Shown: positions 12,273-20,125, counted from the first letter of the stretch. The stretch: 64,000 bases of DNA from a virus (IMGVR_UViG_3300044522_000126:1-64000); one strand, 5' to 3'. Made by a program: numbers and translations. Notes: a model not told the origin generated them from the letters alone.

Positions 12273-13054
12273 AAAAATACAATTTAGAAAATTATATAAG
12301 ATATAAAGATGATGTTAAAAAAGTTATTAGTAATATAGAAAAAAGAAATTACAATGAATATTCAAGAGATGAATTAATAGCCACATTTTTACCTTTAGTA
12401 GAAAATATATCTAGAAAGTTCTCAACAGCGGATCAAGCATCTGGTATTATGGATATTACAGATATAATTCAAGAAGGTAGTATTGGTTTAATATTTGCCA
12501 TTGACAAAATAGAGTGGGATAAAATAACTGAATCTAAAGACCAAGAACAAACAATCAAATCGTTTCTGTCAAAACGTATAAAAGGTTCAATAAGACGCGC
12601 GATAGACATTAATAAAGGATCTATACGTATTCCTGAACATAAATTAAACGAAATAAGAAAAGGTTCAGATGAAGATCATAAACTACTTGCTTTATTCTTT
12701 AGTAGTATGGTTGGAAGTTTAGACGCTTTCTTCGATAATAGTGATGCTACAGATTACGACTTAGAAGCTGAATACACTCAGAAAATGTTTGAAGACAAAT
12801 CAGAGGAATATAACATAGATATTCTAAATGCTTTTATACTTAGTTTATTTAAAAAGTATTTAACAACTCCTGAGTCTGAAGTTTTAAGATTAAGTTATGG
12901 TTTAGATTGTGACAAACATTCTGCAAATGAAATAGCTGACATACTTGGATTTAAAGGTCCAAGCGCGTACGTTAGAGTTTCTGAATTAAAAAAGTTAGCA
13001 GTAACTAAACTAATTAGTAAATGTAATCCAAAGCAACTACTTGAGTATGTTTAA
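12269..13054 (+). CDS. Sigma-70 family RNA polymerase sigma factor
   Basis: I use ATG 12269, which overlaps the upstream stop as ATGA, rather than a GTG six bases earlier. The 261-aa protein shows region 2 (LVENISRKFS...DIIQEGSIGLIFAIDKI and FLSKRIKGSIRRAI), the core-binding and -10-recognition part, and region 4 (SEVLRLSYGLDC, then ANEIADILG as the helix-turn-helix). A long acidic insert separates them. Such phage sigmas redirect host core polymerase, usually to middle or late genes. The target promoters are not shown by the sequence; the early promoters here keep a host-like -7 box. Confidence 0.85.
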   Translation: MKKYNLENYIRYKDDVKKVISNIEKRNYNEYSRDELIATFLPLVENISRKFSTADQASGIMDITDIIQEGSIGLIFAIDKIEWDKITESKDQEQTIKSFLSKRIKGSIRRAIDINKGSIRIPEHKLNEIRKGSDEDHKLLALFFSSMVGSLDAFFDNSDATDYDLEAEYTQKMFEDKSEEYNIDILNAFILSLFKKYLTTPESEVLRLSYGLDCDKHSANEIADILGFKGPSAYVRVSELKKLAVTKLISKCNPKQLLEYV

Positions 13055-13069
13055 GTTATGACAAAAAAT

Positions 13070-13097
13070 GTCAACTAAAATAGGTTAAATAGTTGAC
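13070..13097. promoter_or_regulatory. Perfect 8-bp inverted repeat before the recombination genes
   Basis: GTCAACTA and TAGTTGAC flank 12 bases. The right arm runs into TTGACA, a possible -35-like element, with TATA-rich sequence downstream, so it could be an operator over a promoter for the ERF operon. The -10 spacing is not ideal. Confidence 0.5.
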
Positions 13098-13146
13098 AAA
13101 ACGTGTAATTATATAGGTATAAGAACTAAACAATTAAATCAAATAT

Positions 13147-13713
13147 ATGGAAGATCAAAAACTAGAATTATCTGTTAAACTGTCTAGAATTCAAATTGAG
13201 TTTAAGTCTAATAAAAGCAGGTACAATTCTTTCGGTAAGTACAATTTTAGATCCGCAGAGGATATACTAGAAGGCTTAAAACCTTTTAATGAAAAGTACG
13301 GCGTGTATTTTACAATAAATGAGGATTATATATATTCTCATGAATTACCAGTAATTATTAGTAGAGCTGCTATACACGATGCTTTTAGTGATAATTCAAT
13401 CGAAGTGAAAGCGATTGTTGGTGTTGATTTACAGCAAAAAGGTATGCAGACACCACAGGCTTTCGGCTCTGCTTCTTCTTACGGTAAAAAATACGCTCTC
13501 GGTAATTTATTATTGATAGATGATACTGCTGATGCAGATGCTTCAAATACACATGGTAAAACAGATCAAACTAAACCAAAGGTAAAACTAGACGTTAAAG
13601 ATGCTGCGTTTGAAAAAGCTAAAACTTTCATAGAAACAGGCGGATCTATAGAGAGTATTAAAGGTAAATATGAATTAACTAAAGAAGCAGAATTAATCTT
13701 ATATAATCTATAG
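13147..13713 (+). CDS. ERF-family single-strand annealing protein
   Basis: The 188-aa protein matches the ERF superfamily in order and spacing: KLSRIQIEFKSNKSRYNSFG, RSAEDILEGLKPF, an ITFT-like strand (YFTINEDYI), a VDLQQKGMQTPQAFGSASSYGKKYALGNLLLI segment (quoted in part) and a Asp-rich linker before a short helical C-terminus. ERF proteins anneal complementary single strands during phage recombination and concatemer formation. An exonuclease follows one base downstream and an SSB after that, a complete annealing module. A decamer lies at 13368. Confidence 0.85.
   Translation: MEDQKLELSVKLSRIQIEFKSNKSRYNSFGKYNFRSAEDILEGLKPFNEKYGVYFTINEDYIYSHELPVIISRAAIHDAFSDNSIEVKAIVGVDLQQKGMQTPQAFGSASSYGKKYALGNLLLIDDTADADASNTHGKTDQTKPKVKLDVKDAAFEKAKTFIETGGSIESIKGKYELTKEAELILYNL
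13368..13377 (+). repeat. Decamer TGCTATACAC inside the ERF gene
   Basis: Exact sense copy, read as Ala-Ile-His after an Ala codon. Confidence 0.85.
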
Positions 13714-13714
13714 T

Positions 13715-14446
13715 ATGAAAAAAGATCAAATATTAGAAAGGTTAAAAAACGATGAAGATTATTATGGAGAATTTGGTCAACAGTTTTTAAGTAATTCAAA
13801 TATAATGACGTTACTTTCAAATCCTTTAGCTTTAAGAGATCCAAACCCTTCAAACATAAACTTTTTAGTCGGTGGATACTTTCATACGGCTATATTAGAA
13901 CCAGATAAATTAAAAAAGTATAAAATTGTGCAATCATCTACGAGGAATACAAATATATACAAAGAAATGTCTGGTGGTGAAATGTGTCTATTACAACATG
14001 AAGTTGATCAGTTAGAAGTAATGATTGACAAAGTACTAGCTAACGAAGTTTGTAGAGGTTTGATACGAGGTGACAATGTAGATTACGAAGTTCCTGGTAT
14101 TGCAGAAATATCTGGACAAATGTGGAAAGGCAAAGCAGATATATTAAATCATTCTGAAAAACTAATCATAGATCTTAAGACAACATCTAACATACTTGAT
14201 TTCAAGTATTCTGCTAAAAAGTATAACTATGATAGTCAAGCGTATATATACAAACATCTATTTGGTTATGATATGGTTTTTATGGCTATAGACAAAAATA
14301 GTCATCAAATAGGTATATATGACTGTTCTGAAAAGTTTCTTGAAACAGGTAAAGAAAAAGTAGAAAAAGCAGTTGAAGCATACGAGTTGTTTTACAATGA
14401 CCCAGATTTTATTCCAGAAAACTATTTTATTAATTTAACTTTATAA
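13715..14446 (+). CDS. PD-(D/E)XK exonuclease of the RecE/Cas4-like type
   Basis: The 243-aa protein carries GGYFHTAILEPDK (G-x3-H-x3-LEP motif of phage exonucleases), GKADIL, then LIIDLKTTSN giving the catalytic D...D-x-K pair, and YDSQAYIY (Q-x-A-Y). This set defines the PD-(D/E)XK nucleases that resect double-stranded ends to feed an annealing protein. The adjacent ERF gene is the natural partner. Length and motif spacing are normal. Confidence 0.85.
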   Translation: MKKDQILERLKNDEDYYGEFGQQFLSNSNIMTLLSNPLALRDPNPSNINFLVGGYFHTAILEPDKLKKYKIVQSSTRNTNIYKEMSGGEMCLLQHEVDQLEVMIDKVLANEVCRGLIRGDNVDYEVPGIAEISGQMWKGKADILNHSEKLIIDLKTTSNILDFKYSAKKYNYDSQAYIYKHLFGYDMVFMAIDKNSHQIGIYDCSEKFLETGKEKVEKAVEAYELFYNDPDFIPENYFINLTL

Positions 14447-14455
14447 TTTTTAACT

Positions 14456-14611
14456 ATGGGTAGACCAAAAAAAGCAATTGTTCCAAATGTTCCTACTATT
14501 CCAGATAATTCTGGAACCTTTAAGTCTTTAAAAGAATATAAAGACTTAAAAACAAGATTAAGTACCTTTGAAAAGATTAAACAATTTTTTAACCAATTTA
14601 ATATATTCTAA
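14456..14611 (+). CDS. 51-aa basic hypothetical protein
   Basis: It starts at 14456 with MGRPKKAIVPNVP, an AT-hook-like GRPKK at the N-terminus, and has a helical basic remainder. It sits between exonuclease and SSB, ending one base before the SSB start. An accessory DNA-binding role in recombination is possible. Confidence 0.55.
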   Translation: MGRPKKAIVPNVPTIPDNSGTFKSLKEYKDLKTRLSTFEKIKQFFNQFNIF

Positions 14612-14612
14612 T

Positions 14613-14927
14613 ATGGCTTCAATTATCAATGCGAGTATTAATCTTAACGAAATTCCAAAGCACAAAATTATTGATGGAAAAAAAGGTAAATATCTTCCTA
14701 TTACCATTACAATAAATGACGAATGTGATAACTTTGGAAACCAAGGTCCTATAACAGTTGGACAGACTAAAGAAGAACGAGAGTCTAAAATGGCAAAAGT
14801 TTATCTCGGTAATGTTAAAGTCTTATGGACAAATGGTCAAAATGTAGCAGTTGCACCTAAAGATGGTCAACAACAAAGCGCTCCAGCAAAACGAGCCCCT
14901 GCTCCTGTAGATGATCTACCTTTTTAA
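14613..14927 (+). CDS. Single-stranded DNA-binding protein (SSB-like)
   Basis: I place the start at ATG 14613 (MASIINASINLNEIP), since an earlier in-frame ATG at 14568 lies inside the 51-aa gene. The 104-aa product has a short OB-like beta region and a Pro/Ala/Gln-rich linker ending in DDLPF. That acidic tip matches the C-terminal tail through which SSBs recruit replication and repair partners. The short OB region is atypical, so the call rests mostly on the tail and the position in the recombination operon. Confidence 0.72.
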   Translation: MASIINASINLNEIPKHKIIDGKKGKYLPITITINDECDNFGNQGPITVGQTKEERESKMAKVYLGNVKVLWTNGQNVAVAPKDGQQQSAPAKRAPAPVDDLPF

Positions 14928-14936
14928 ATAAAAATT

Positions 14937-15148
14937 TAACATCCTGACGGTTGCCTATAACCAACAATTGTTTGAAAGAACTTATGAAATAGGATAGCGT
15001 GTTGATAGTGGTAAACCTCACCAATTGTAATCGATTAAGTTCAAAGGAAGATAAGGACTAGTACGCCTGTGACGAACACGACGAATTCAGGATTTCCCAT
15101 AGTAGCCCCATTACAAACCAGAGTGCAACAGGGATGTTATTTTTTTTT
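14937..15148 (+). ncRNA. Structured non-coding RNA with possible pseudoknot
   Basis: The ends pair: TAACATCCT (14937-14945) with GGGATGTTA (15131-15139), continued by GTTGC/GCAAC (14950-14954 with 15125-15129). Inside, ACAATTG (14964-14970) pairs with CAATTGT (15022-15028) and GAACTTA (14978-14984) with TAAGTTC (15036-15042). These two stems interleave and so form a pseudoknot if both exist. Nine T residues follow the closing stem. I do not recognise the RNA class. Confidence 0.65.
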
Positions 15149-15179
15149 AAAATATAATTGTACCTATAGCGCTTCCCGT

Positions 15180-15205
15180 AAGATCAGCCTTTAGGTCTTT
15201 TTTTT
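15180..15205 (+). terminator. Terminator between two RNA segments
   Basis: AAGATC/GGTCTT stem around an 8-base loop, followed by eight T residues. Confidence 0.75.
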
Positions 15206-15338
15206 AAGTGGCGTTAGGCGGCACCGCTCGAGAGGTTACAAATAAGAATCGCCTTTTACATAGTGTGGTTGCAAGCCTTCGGTCCCAACTGCCCTATGGC
15301 ACACTTTAGATAGTTAGACCCCACAAGTTGGGGTTTTT
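15206..15338 (+). ncRNA. Second structured RNA segment
   Basis: It can form AGGCG/CGCCT over the first half and AGTGTG/CACACT (15262-15267 with 15300-15305) enclosing GTTG/CAAC over the second. It ends at a strong terminator. It may be a leader of the primase-helicase gene or an independent RNA. Confidence 0.5.
15318..15338 (+). terminator. Terminator before primase-helicase
   Basis: ACCCCA-CAAGT-TGGGGT stem followed by TTTTT, 34 bases before the primase-helicase start. With this strength it could act as an attenuator. Confidence 0.85.
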
Positions 15339-15371
15339 CTATCTATAATTAGTAACAATTAAACTAATCAA

Positions 15372-17093
15372 ATGCAAGTAAACAATACAGAGATCAATGG
15401 ATTCTTGATTGATACATTCAATCGATATGGTCTTGAAGAAGGTAAAACACAAGGCGTTTGTCCTCTGTGTTCTTCTGATAGAAAACCTAAGAATGAGAAA
15501 GCTAAATGTGCTTCTTATGATTGGGAACGTGGTCTTGGAACTTGTCATAATTGTAATAAATCATTTCAGTTACATACTTATCAACGTAAAGGTTCTGGTG
15601 AAAAGGTTTATATTAAACCACCTCCTAAAGAACAAGTTGAAGAAATGCAAATAAGTGAACCTGTAGTTAATTGGTTTGCTACTAGAGGTATTTCTAAAGA
15701 AACTCTTTATGAATTACAAATATCCGAGGGAAAAGAATTTATGCCTCAAACAGGTAAGGAAGAAAATGCTATACACTTTAATTACTTTGTTGGAAATGAA
15801 TTAGTAAATGTAAAATACCGTGATGGTCACAAACACTTTAAACTATTCAAAGGTGCTGAAAAAGTTTTTTATAATATTGACAGCATTGTGGGTTTTGAAT
15901 ATTGTGTTATTGTTGAAGGCGAAATGGATGTTTTAGCTTTACATGAAGCTGGAGTTACTAATGTTGTTTCTGTTCCTAATGGAGCAACATTAAATACAAA
16001 TAACTTAGAATATCTAGATAGTTGTATAGATTATTTTGATGATAAAGAAAAGATTATATTAGCAGTAGATTCTGATGCTGCTGGTCAAGCATTGCAAGCA
16101 GAATTAATTCGTAGATTAGGTTCAGAAGTTTGTTATTTAGCATCGTTTGAAGACTGTAAAGATGCTAATGAGTACTTATTAAAGTATGGTAAAGAAAAGT
16201 TGTCTCAACGTATATCACAAGCAAGACCTGTTCCGTTAGAGAACGTTAAAACTTTTAAAGACATTGAAGATGATGTTACAGATTTTGTTAGAAACGGGTT
16301 TAAACCAGGATTTCAAGTTGGATTGGATAACTTTGATAGTATATTCTCTACTTATACCGGTCAGTTTATCACTGTTACTGGTATTCCTTCTTCGGGTAAA
16401 TCTGACTTCGTTGATCAAATGGTTGTTGGTTATAATGCTAAATATGGTTGGAAGACTGCATTTGCTTCTCCTGAAAATCAACCAACTTACTTACATGCTC
16501 ATAAGTTAATGCGTAAAACCTGGGGTGATATGCCTTCGCCTGAAGAAATTCACGGAGATAAATGGAACCAAGTAGCAGGTCATGTAAATGACAGTTATTA
16601 TTTTATAGATATGGAACGTTATACATTAGAGTCTGTTCTTAGAAAAGGTGCTGAACTAGTTAAACGTAAAGGTATTAAATGTTTAGTTATAGATCCATTT
16701 AATAAAGTAAGAGCACAAGATGCTTCTGGTGATGTTAATGTTTATACATTAGAATATCTGCAACAGATAGAAATATTTGCCAAAAAATACGATGTATTAG
16801 TTATAGTAGTAGCGCATCCAACTAAAATGTACAAAGACAGAGATGGTAAAATAGAAGAACCTACAATGTATAACATTAAAGGTGGTGGCGAATGGTACGA
16901 TGCATCTTATCACGGTTTGTTAGTCCATAGAGATTATGAAACAAAAACAGTTAAATGTAAGGTTCTTAAAGTCAAGTTTCAAAACTTAGGTGAGAATGGC
17001 GCTGAAGCACATTTCAAATGGGAACCACGTTCTGGATGTTTTATACCTCAACAACCACCAGATATGTCTGATAGTAAAATGCCATGGGAATAA
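15372..17093 (+). CDS. Primase-helicase, T7 gp4-like
   Basis: The 573-aa protein joins three parts. The N-terminal zinc-binding domain has CPLC (30-33) and CHNC (58-61) plus Cys at 46. A TOPRIM primase core carries VIVEGEMDVLALHEAG with the catalytic Glu near 183 and AVDSDAAG near 233. The C-terminal RecA-type helicase has Walker A GIPSSGKS near 337-344 and Walker B LVIDPFNK. As in T7 gp4, one polypeptide would unwind the fork and make primers. The DNA polymerase partner is not in the window. A decamer lies at 15767-15776. Confidence 0.93.
   Translation: MQVNNTEINGFLIDTFNRYGLEEGKTQGVCPLCSSDRKPKNEKAKCASYDWERGLGTCHNCNKSFQLHTYQRKGSGEKVYIKPPPKEQVEEMQISEPVVNWFATRGISKETLYELQISEGKEFMPQTGKEENAIHFNYFVGNELVNVKYRDGHKHFKLFKGAEKVFYNIDSIVGFEYCVIVEGEMDVLALHEAGVTNVVSVPNGATLNTNNLEYLDSCIDYFDDKEKIILAVDSDAAGQALQAELIRRLGSEVCYLASFEDCKDANEYLLKYGKEKLSQRISQARPVPLENVKTFKDIEDDVTDFVRNGFKPGFQVGLDNFDSIFSTYTGQFITVTGIPSSGKSDFVDQMVVGYNAKYGWKTAFASPENQPTYLHAHKLMRKTWGDMPSPEEIHGDKWNQVAGHVNDSYYFIDMERYTLESVLRKGAELVKRKGIKCLVIDPFNKVRAQDASGDVNVYTLEYLQQIEIFAKKYDVLVIVVAHPTKMYKDRDGKIEEPTMYNIKGGGEWYDASYHGLLVHRDYETKTVKCKVLKVKFQNLGENGAEAHFKWEPRSGCFIPQQPPDMSDSKMPWE
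15767..15776 (+). repeat. Decamer TGCTATACAC inside primase-helicase
   Basis: Exact sense copy read as Ala-Ile-His between zinc and TOPRIM domains. Confidence 0.85.
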
Positions 17094-17339
17094 ATGGCTA
17101 AGAGAAGTATTATAGACATGGGTGATTATAGATGTACTAAAAAAGAGTTTGATGCTTTTAGATGGTGTATTGAAAATGGTATATACATATCTCCTAAAGC
17201 AATTTCAACTAATAAATGGTCTATAGTTATAGAGATAAATAAAAAGATAAATGTAAGTCCAGAATCTTACGGTAAAGTAGAGATATGGAAACAAATGTAT
17301 AAATATTATATTTACTATTATGACAAATACAAAAAATAG
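17094..17339 (+). CDS. 81-aa basic hypothetical protein
   Basis: The start codon directly follows the primase-helicase stop codon. The protein has CTKKEFDAFRWCIENGIYISPKAIS, then a Trp and Tyr-rich basic C-terminus. It is co-translated with its neighbours, its end overlapping the next start by 20 bases. I know similar small proteins next to replication genes but no function. Confidence 0.65.
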   Translation: MAKRSIIDMGDYRCTKKEFDAFRWCIENGIYISPKAISTNKWSIVIEINKKINVSPESYGKVEIWKQMYKYYIYYYDKYKK

Positions 17340-17958
17340 TTTTAAAAATGCTAATGAAGCTTATAAATATTTTTTAGATAAGATAATTATTGAAGGCGTT
17401 GATTTTGATAATACCAAAGCTTTATTTAACGTAGGTTTTTATATAGAAAACCCGGAAGATAATTTTATAACAGAAGCACATAGAAAATGGAGTTCTACGT
17501 ATGCAATGAGAGAATGGCAATGGTATTTATCTGGTGATCCTAGTGCTGTTGAAATATCTAAACATGCTCCAATATGGAAAAACATGATGGATGAAAATGG
17601 TGAAGTTAGATCTAACTATGGTTGGCAATGGCGAAGAAATGATCAAATAGGTAAAGTAATTAAATTACTACAAGAAAATCCAAATACTAGAAAAGCTACA
17701 ATATCTATATACGACGGTAAAGAAATAGATACATATTCTAATGACACTCCTTGTACTTATGCTGTTCAATTCACAGTGTTAGATGGAAAATTAAATATGG
17801 CTGTTCTAATGCGTTCTAATGATCTCTGGTACGGTTTCTGTAATGATCAATTCTGTTTTTCAAACTTACAAATGGATATTGCTGATGTTCTTAATTTAGA
17901 AATAGGTACGTATTATCATTTCGCTCACAATTTACATTTATATAACGACAAATTATGA
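17320..17958 (+). CDS. Thymidylate synthase family enzyme, possibly dCMP-specific
   Basis: The 212-aa protein has the family catalytic Cys in DTPCTYAVQF (C145), the phosphate-binding RS (165-166), the GxQWR-type motif GWQWRR and the HLYND end. It is shorter than bacterial ThyA (about 264). In the segment RSNDLWYGFCND, aligned with RSCDVFLGLPFN of E. coli ThyA, the residue that matches Asn177 is Asp176. In T4 dCMP hydroxymethylase and in N177D ThyA mutants, an Asp here favours dCMP. The enzyme may therefore methylate or hydroxymethylate dCMP instead of dUMP. Ribonucleotide reductase and a 2OG oxygenase are nearby. Confidence 0.85.
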   Translation: MTNTKNSFKNANEAYKYFLDKIIIEGVDFDNTKALFNVGFYIENPEDNFITEAHRKWSSTYAMREWQWYLSGDPSAVEISKHAPIWKNMMDENGEVRSNYGWQWRRNDQIGKVIKLLQENPNTRKATISIYDGKEIDTYSNDTPCTYAVQFTVLDGKLNMAVLMRSNDLWYGFCNDQFCFSNLQMDIADVLNLEIGTYYHFAHNLHLYNDKL

Positions 17959-18149
17959 CACCAAAAGTAAAATCAAGAGAATTAATAAATACATATCTTA
18001 ACATAACCAGAAAAGAACTTGATTTTTATGGTTATTATTACGATATAGATTTAGCTATAGAATGTTCATTAGTGTTAGTCAATGAAATGATAAAAGCATC
18101 AGGAAGCAAATATTGGTATGAAGTTAAAAAACATTTAGAAAACTTGTAA
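17955..18149 (+). CDS. 64-aa hypothetical protein
   Basis: This small helical protein overlaps the upstream stop as ATGA. It contains ELDFYGYYYDIDLAIECSLVL and looks like a single helical hairpin. No family is recognised. Confidence 0.6.
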   Translation: MTPKVKSRELINTYLNITRKELDFYGYYYDIDLAIECSLVLVNEMIKASGSKYWYEVKKHLENL

Positions 18150-18151
18150 TT

Positions 18152-18331
18152 ATGGAAGAAAAGAAAACAATAGAATTTTGGAAAGACGGTGAATATACCG
18201 CAAGAGGTGGTTATTTCATAAGAAACAATTTAAAGGAGTTTTTTGGCAAATTAATTGAAAACGGACTTGAACCTGTTGGAATAATTGTAGATTTAGAGTC
18301 TTTTAACTTAGAAGTAATCGTAAAAGAATAA
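18152..18331 (+). CDS. 59-aa hypothetical protein
   Basis: ATG 18152 follows the previous stop by two bases and the frame ends two bases before the next start. It begins MEEKKTIEFWKDGEYTARGG and has an alpha/beta pattern. Tight spacing supports a real gene; the function is unknown. Confidence 0.55.
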   Translation: MEEKKTIEFWKDGEYTARGGYFIRNNLKEFFGKLIENGLEPVGIIVDLESFNLEVIVKE

Positions 18332-18333
18332 AA

Positions 18334-19224
18334 ATGACGTATTATTTATATCACATATTTGGTAAAAAGATTGGCGTAACGTGTGATCTTAGAGATAGAT
18401 TAACACGTCAACAAGGTTATGGTTGTAAAGAATATGAAGTTCTTGATTCTAGTGAAGATATAGATTATATATCAGAAAAAGAGTTAGAACTTCAAATTGT
18501 CTACGGTTATAAAGTAGATAGACAATCTTATAAAGAATTAATAACTAAAAAATTAAATTTAAAATCAAATCAAATGGTACTAAACGTAACAGAGCAAACA
18601 ACAACATTTCCTTGTCCAGTTAATAAGTTAAAAGGTAACTTATTAGATAACCAAGGTTTAGAAATTGAAACTGGTTTTGGTAAGTATTTTTTAACTCCAG
18701 GTTTAACTGACTGGATAGTTCAAAATGCTAAAACTTCAATGTATAATCCTGGTAGATCTTATATATATAACAAAGCTATGGACGAGTATTGCAAGTCTTT
18801 AGGAAAACAAAATTTCGCTCGTAGTTACAAAAATCAACCTGAAAGTGTTAAAGTTGACGACCCTAATATTTATGATCTTATTAGACAATGGGCAGATGAA
18901 CGTGGCATATATAGAAACGGTGATACTAAAACTCAGTTTGCAAAATTACAAGAAGAAGCTGGCGAACTAGCTAGAGCAATTCTTAAAAATGATAAACCAG
19001 AGTTTATTGATGCAATTGGCGATATGATAGTTGTACTTACAAATCTAGCGGCTTTAGAAGGTTTAAAAGTAGAAGACTGTGTTATGTCTGCTTACGATGT
19101 TATTAAATCAAGACATGGCAAAATGATAAACGGTACATTTGTTAAAGAACAACCACAAACTCAAAATGGTTTATCACCTGAATTTAAAGGAGTATTAAAC
19201 GCACATTTAAAATCAACTTTATAA
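18334..19224 (+). CDS. Fusion of GIY-YIG-like domain and MazG-like pyrophosphatase
   Basis: The 296-aa protein has two parts. Residues 1-70 (YYLYHIFGKKIGVTCDLRDRL, then GYGCKEYEVLD) follow the GIY-YIG fold layout, with a degenerate first motif. Residues about 180-280 are a MazG-type all-alpha NTP pyrophosphatase with KLQEEAGELARAI (E-E-x2-E) and EFIDAIGDMIVVL (E-x2-D-x2-D). MazG enzymes hydrolyse nucleoside triphosphates, including abnormal dNTPs or (p)ppGpp-related targets. The fusion may couple nucleotide clean-up to DNA or RNA binding. Confidence 0.75.
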   Translation: MTYYLYHIFGKKIGVTCDLRDRLTRQQGYGCKEYEVLDSSEDIDYISEKELELQIVYGYKVDRQSYKELITKKLNLKSNQMVLNVTEQTTTFPCPVNKLKGNLLDNQGLEIETGFGKYFLTPGLTDWIVQNAKTSMYNPGRSYIYNKAMDEYCKSLGKQNFARSYKNQPESVKVDDPNIYDLIRQWADERGIYRNGDTKTQFAKLQEEAGELARAILKNDKPEFIDAIGDMIVVLTNLAALEGLKVEDCVMSAYDVIKSRHGKMINGTFVKEQPQTQNGLSPEFKGVLNAHLKSTL

Positions 19225-19225
19225 T

Positions 19226-19546
19226 ATGACAGAAAAAAATATTATTTTTAGAGACCCTGTAGTAGAAAGAGTAGTAGAGAAATTTGTATCTAGATCAGAT
19301 ATAGGTTTTGAAAAGTATGGCAATACGTTACACGATGAACGTACTAAAAAAATGAAAGGTCTTTTTAAATATCTAAACGATGTTCAAGAAGAGTTAATGG
19401 ATGCAGTGCTATACATACAAGCATGTAAAGAGGAAATTCAAGATTTAACAGAAGAAGCAATGATACAAGATTTTAGAGATATTGATGTGGACATTGAAGA
19501 TTTAGGACATCCTTACGCTTTTACAATAGATGAAGAAAATAACTAG
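19226..19546 (+). CDS. MazG-like or dNTP-metabolism-related phage protein
   Basis: This 106-aa acidic helical protein contains RSDIGFEKYGNTLHDERT and NDVQEELMDAVLYIQ, matching a common phage family with an EE-x2-D helix similar to all-alpha NTP pyrophosphatases. Its exact reaction is unknown. The 3' end overlaps the endonuclease gene by 17 bases. A T-ending decamer variant lies at 19407-19416. Confidence 0.65.
   Translation: MTEKNIIFRDPVVERVVEKFVSRSDIGFEKYGNTLHDERTKKMKGLFKYLNDVQEELMDAVLYIQACKEEIQDLTEEAMIQDFRDIDVDIEDLGHPYAFTIDEENN
19407..19416 (+). repeat. Decamer variant TGCTATACAT
   Basis: One change from the common form, the same variant seen next to promoters 1 and 4. It is read as Val-Leu-Tyr-Ile, not Ala-Ile-His. 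Confidence 0.7.
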
Positions 19547-19988
19547 AAAAAAAGGACCAGTAGTTTCAAAGAAGGTGGTATACGACGGTATCACCTTCGC
19601 TTCTGGTTTAGAAAAGTATATGTATAAAGCTTTAAAAGAAGCTGAGATAGACGTTGAGTATGAGAGTCAATCATTTGAATTACTACCTTCTTTTACATTT
19701 AAAAACGATTGTATTGAAAGACAATCTAATGGAAAAGGTGATTACGTAAACAGAGGTAATAAAAAAGTTTTAAATTTAAAATATACTCCAGATTTTATCG
19801 GTTATGATTTTATTATAGAAACAAAAGGCAGAGCAAATGATTCTTTTCCTCTACGTTGGAAAATGTTTAAATGGTTAATGAGTTTAATGTGTGATAAAAG
19901 AACATTATATAAACCTCAGTCACAACGCGAGTGCGATATAACAATTGAATTAATCTTAAAAAACAGAAAAAATGACATTAGACAATAA
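19530..19988 (+). CDS. Endonuclease I-like Holliday junction resolvase
   Basis: The 152-aa protein has the T7 endonuclease I pattern: SGLEKYMYKAL (catalytic Glu), TPDFIG (Asp) and FIIETKGR (Glu and Lys, E-x-K). The total length matches T7 gp3 (149 aa). Its role is to resolve branched DNA before packaging and to break down host DNA. It starts inside the upstream gene and overlaps the next gene by 17 bases. Confidence 0.87.
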   Translation: MKKITRKKGPVVSKKVVYDGITFASGLEKYMYKALKEAEIDVEYESQSFELLPSFTFKNDCIERQSNGKGDYVNRGNKKVLNLKYTPDFIGYDFIIETKGRANDSFPLRWKMFKWLMSLMCDKRTLYKPQSQRECDITIELILKNRKNDIRQ

Positions 19989-20124
19989 TGAAAAAGATTG
20001 GGAATTAGCAATTGGACTATACCCAGGAGTTTTGTTTGGAATTCGAACATACGAAGAACCAACATTTAATACACATGTATTATACTTGCCATTTATAAAC
20101 ATACTTTTAACAATAGATAAATAA
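19972..20124 (+). CDS. 50-aa hypothetical protein
   Basis: The frame opens at ATG 19972 within the endonuclease end and stops one base before the reductase start. It reads WELAIGLYPGVLFGIRTYEE and HVLYLPFINILLTI, a recurrent small phage protein next to replication genes. It may associate with membrane because of its hydrophobic C-terminus. Confidence 0.6.
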   Translation: MTLDNNEKDWELAIGLYPGVLFGIRTYEEPTFNTHVLYLPFINILLTIDK

Positions 20125-20125
20125 T

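Larger units (their letters stand above)
14928..15371 (+). other. Gene-free RNA block before primase-helicase
   Basis: No gene lies in these 444 bases. They hold a closed, pseudoknot-capable RNA (14937-15148), a short unit ending in a terminator (15180-15205) and a second structured segment (15206-15338) that ends in another terminator. Confidence 0.75.

Noticed and set aside
14937-15148. tmRNA or group I intron for the folded RNA
   Set aside because: No tRNA-like acceptor with a GGTTCRA T-loop and no clear P7/S elements are visible.
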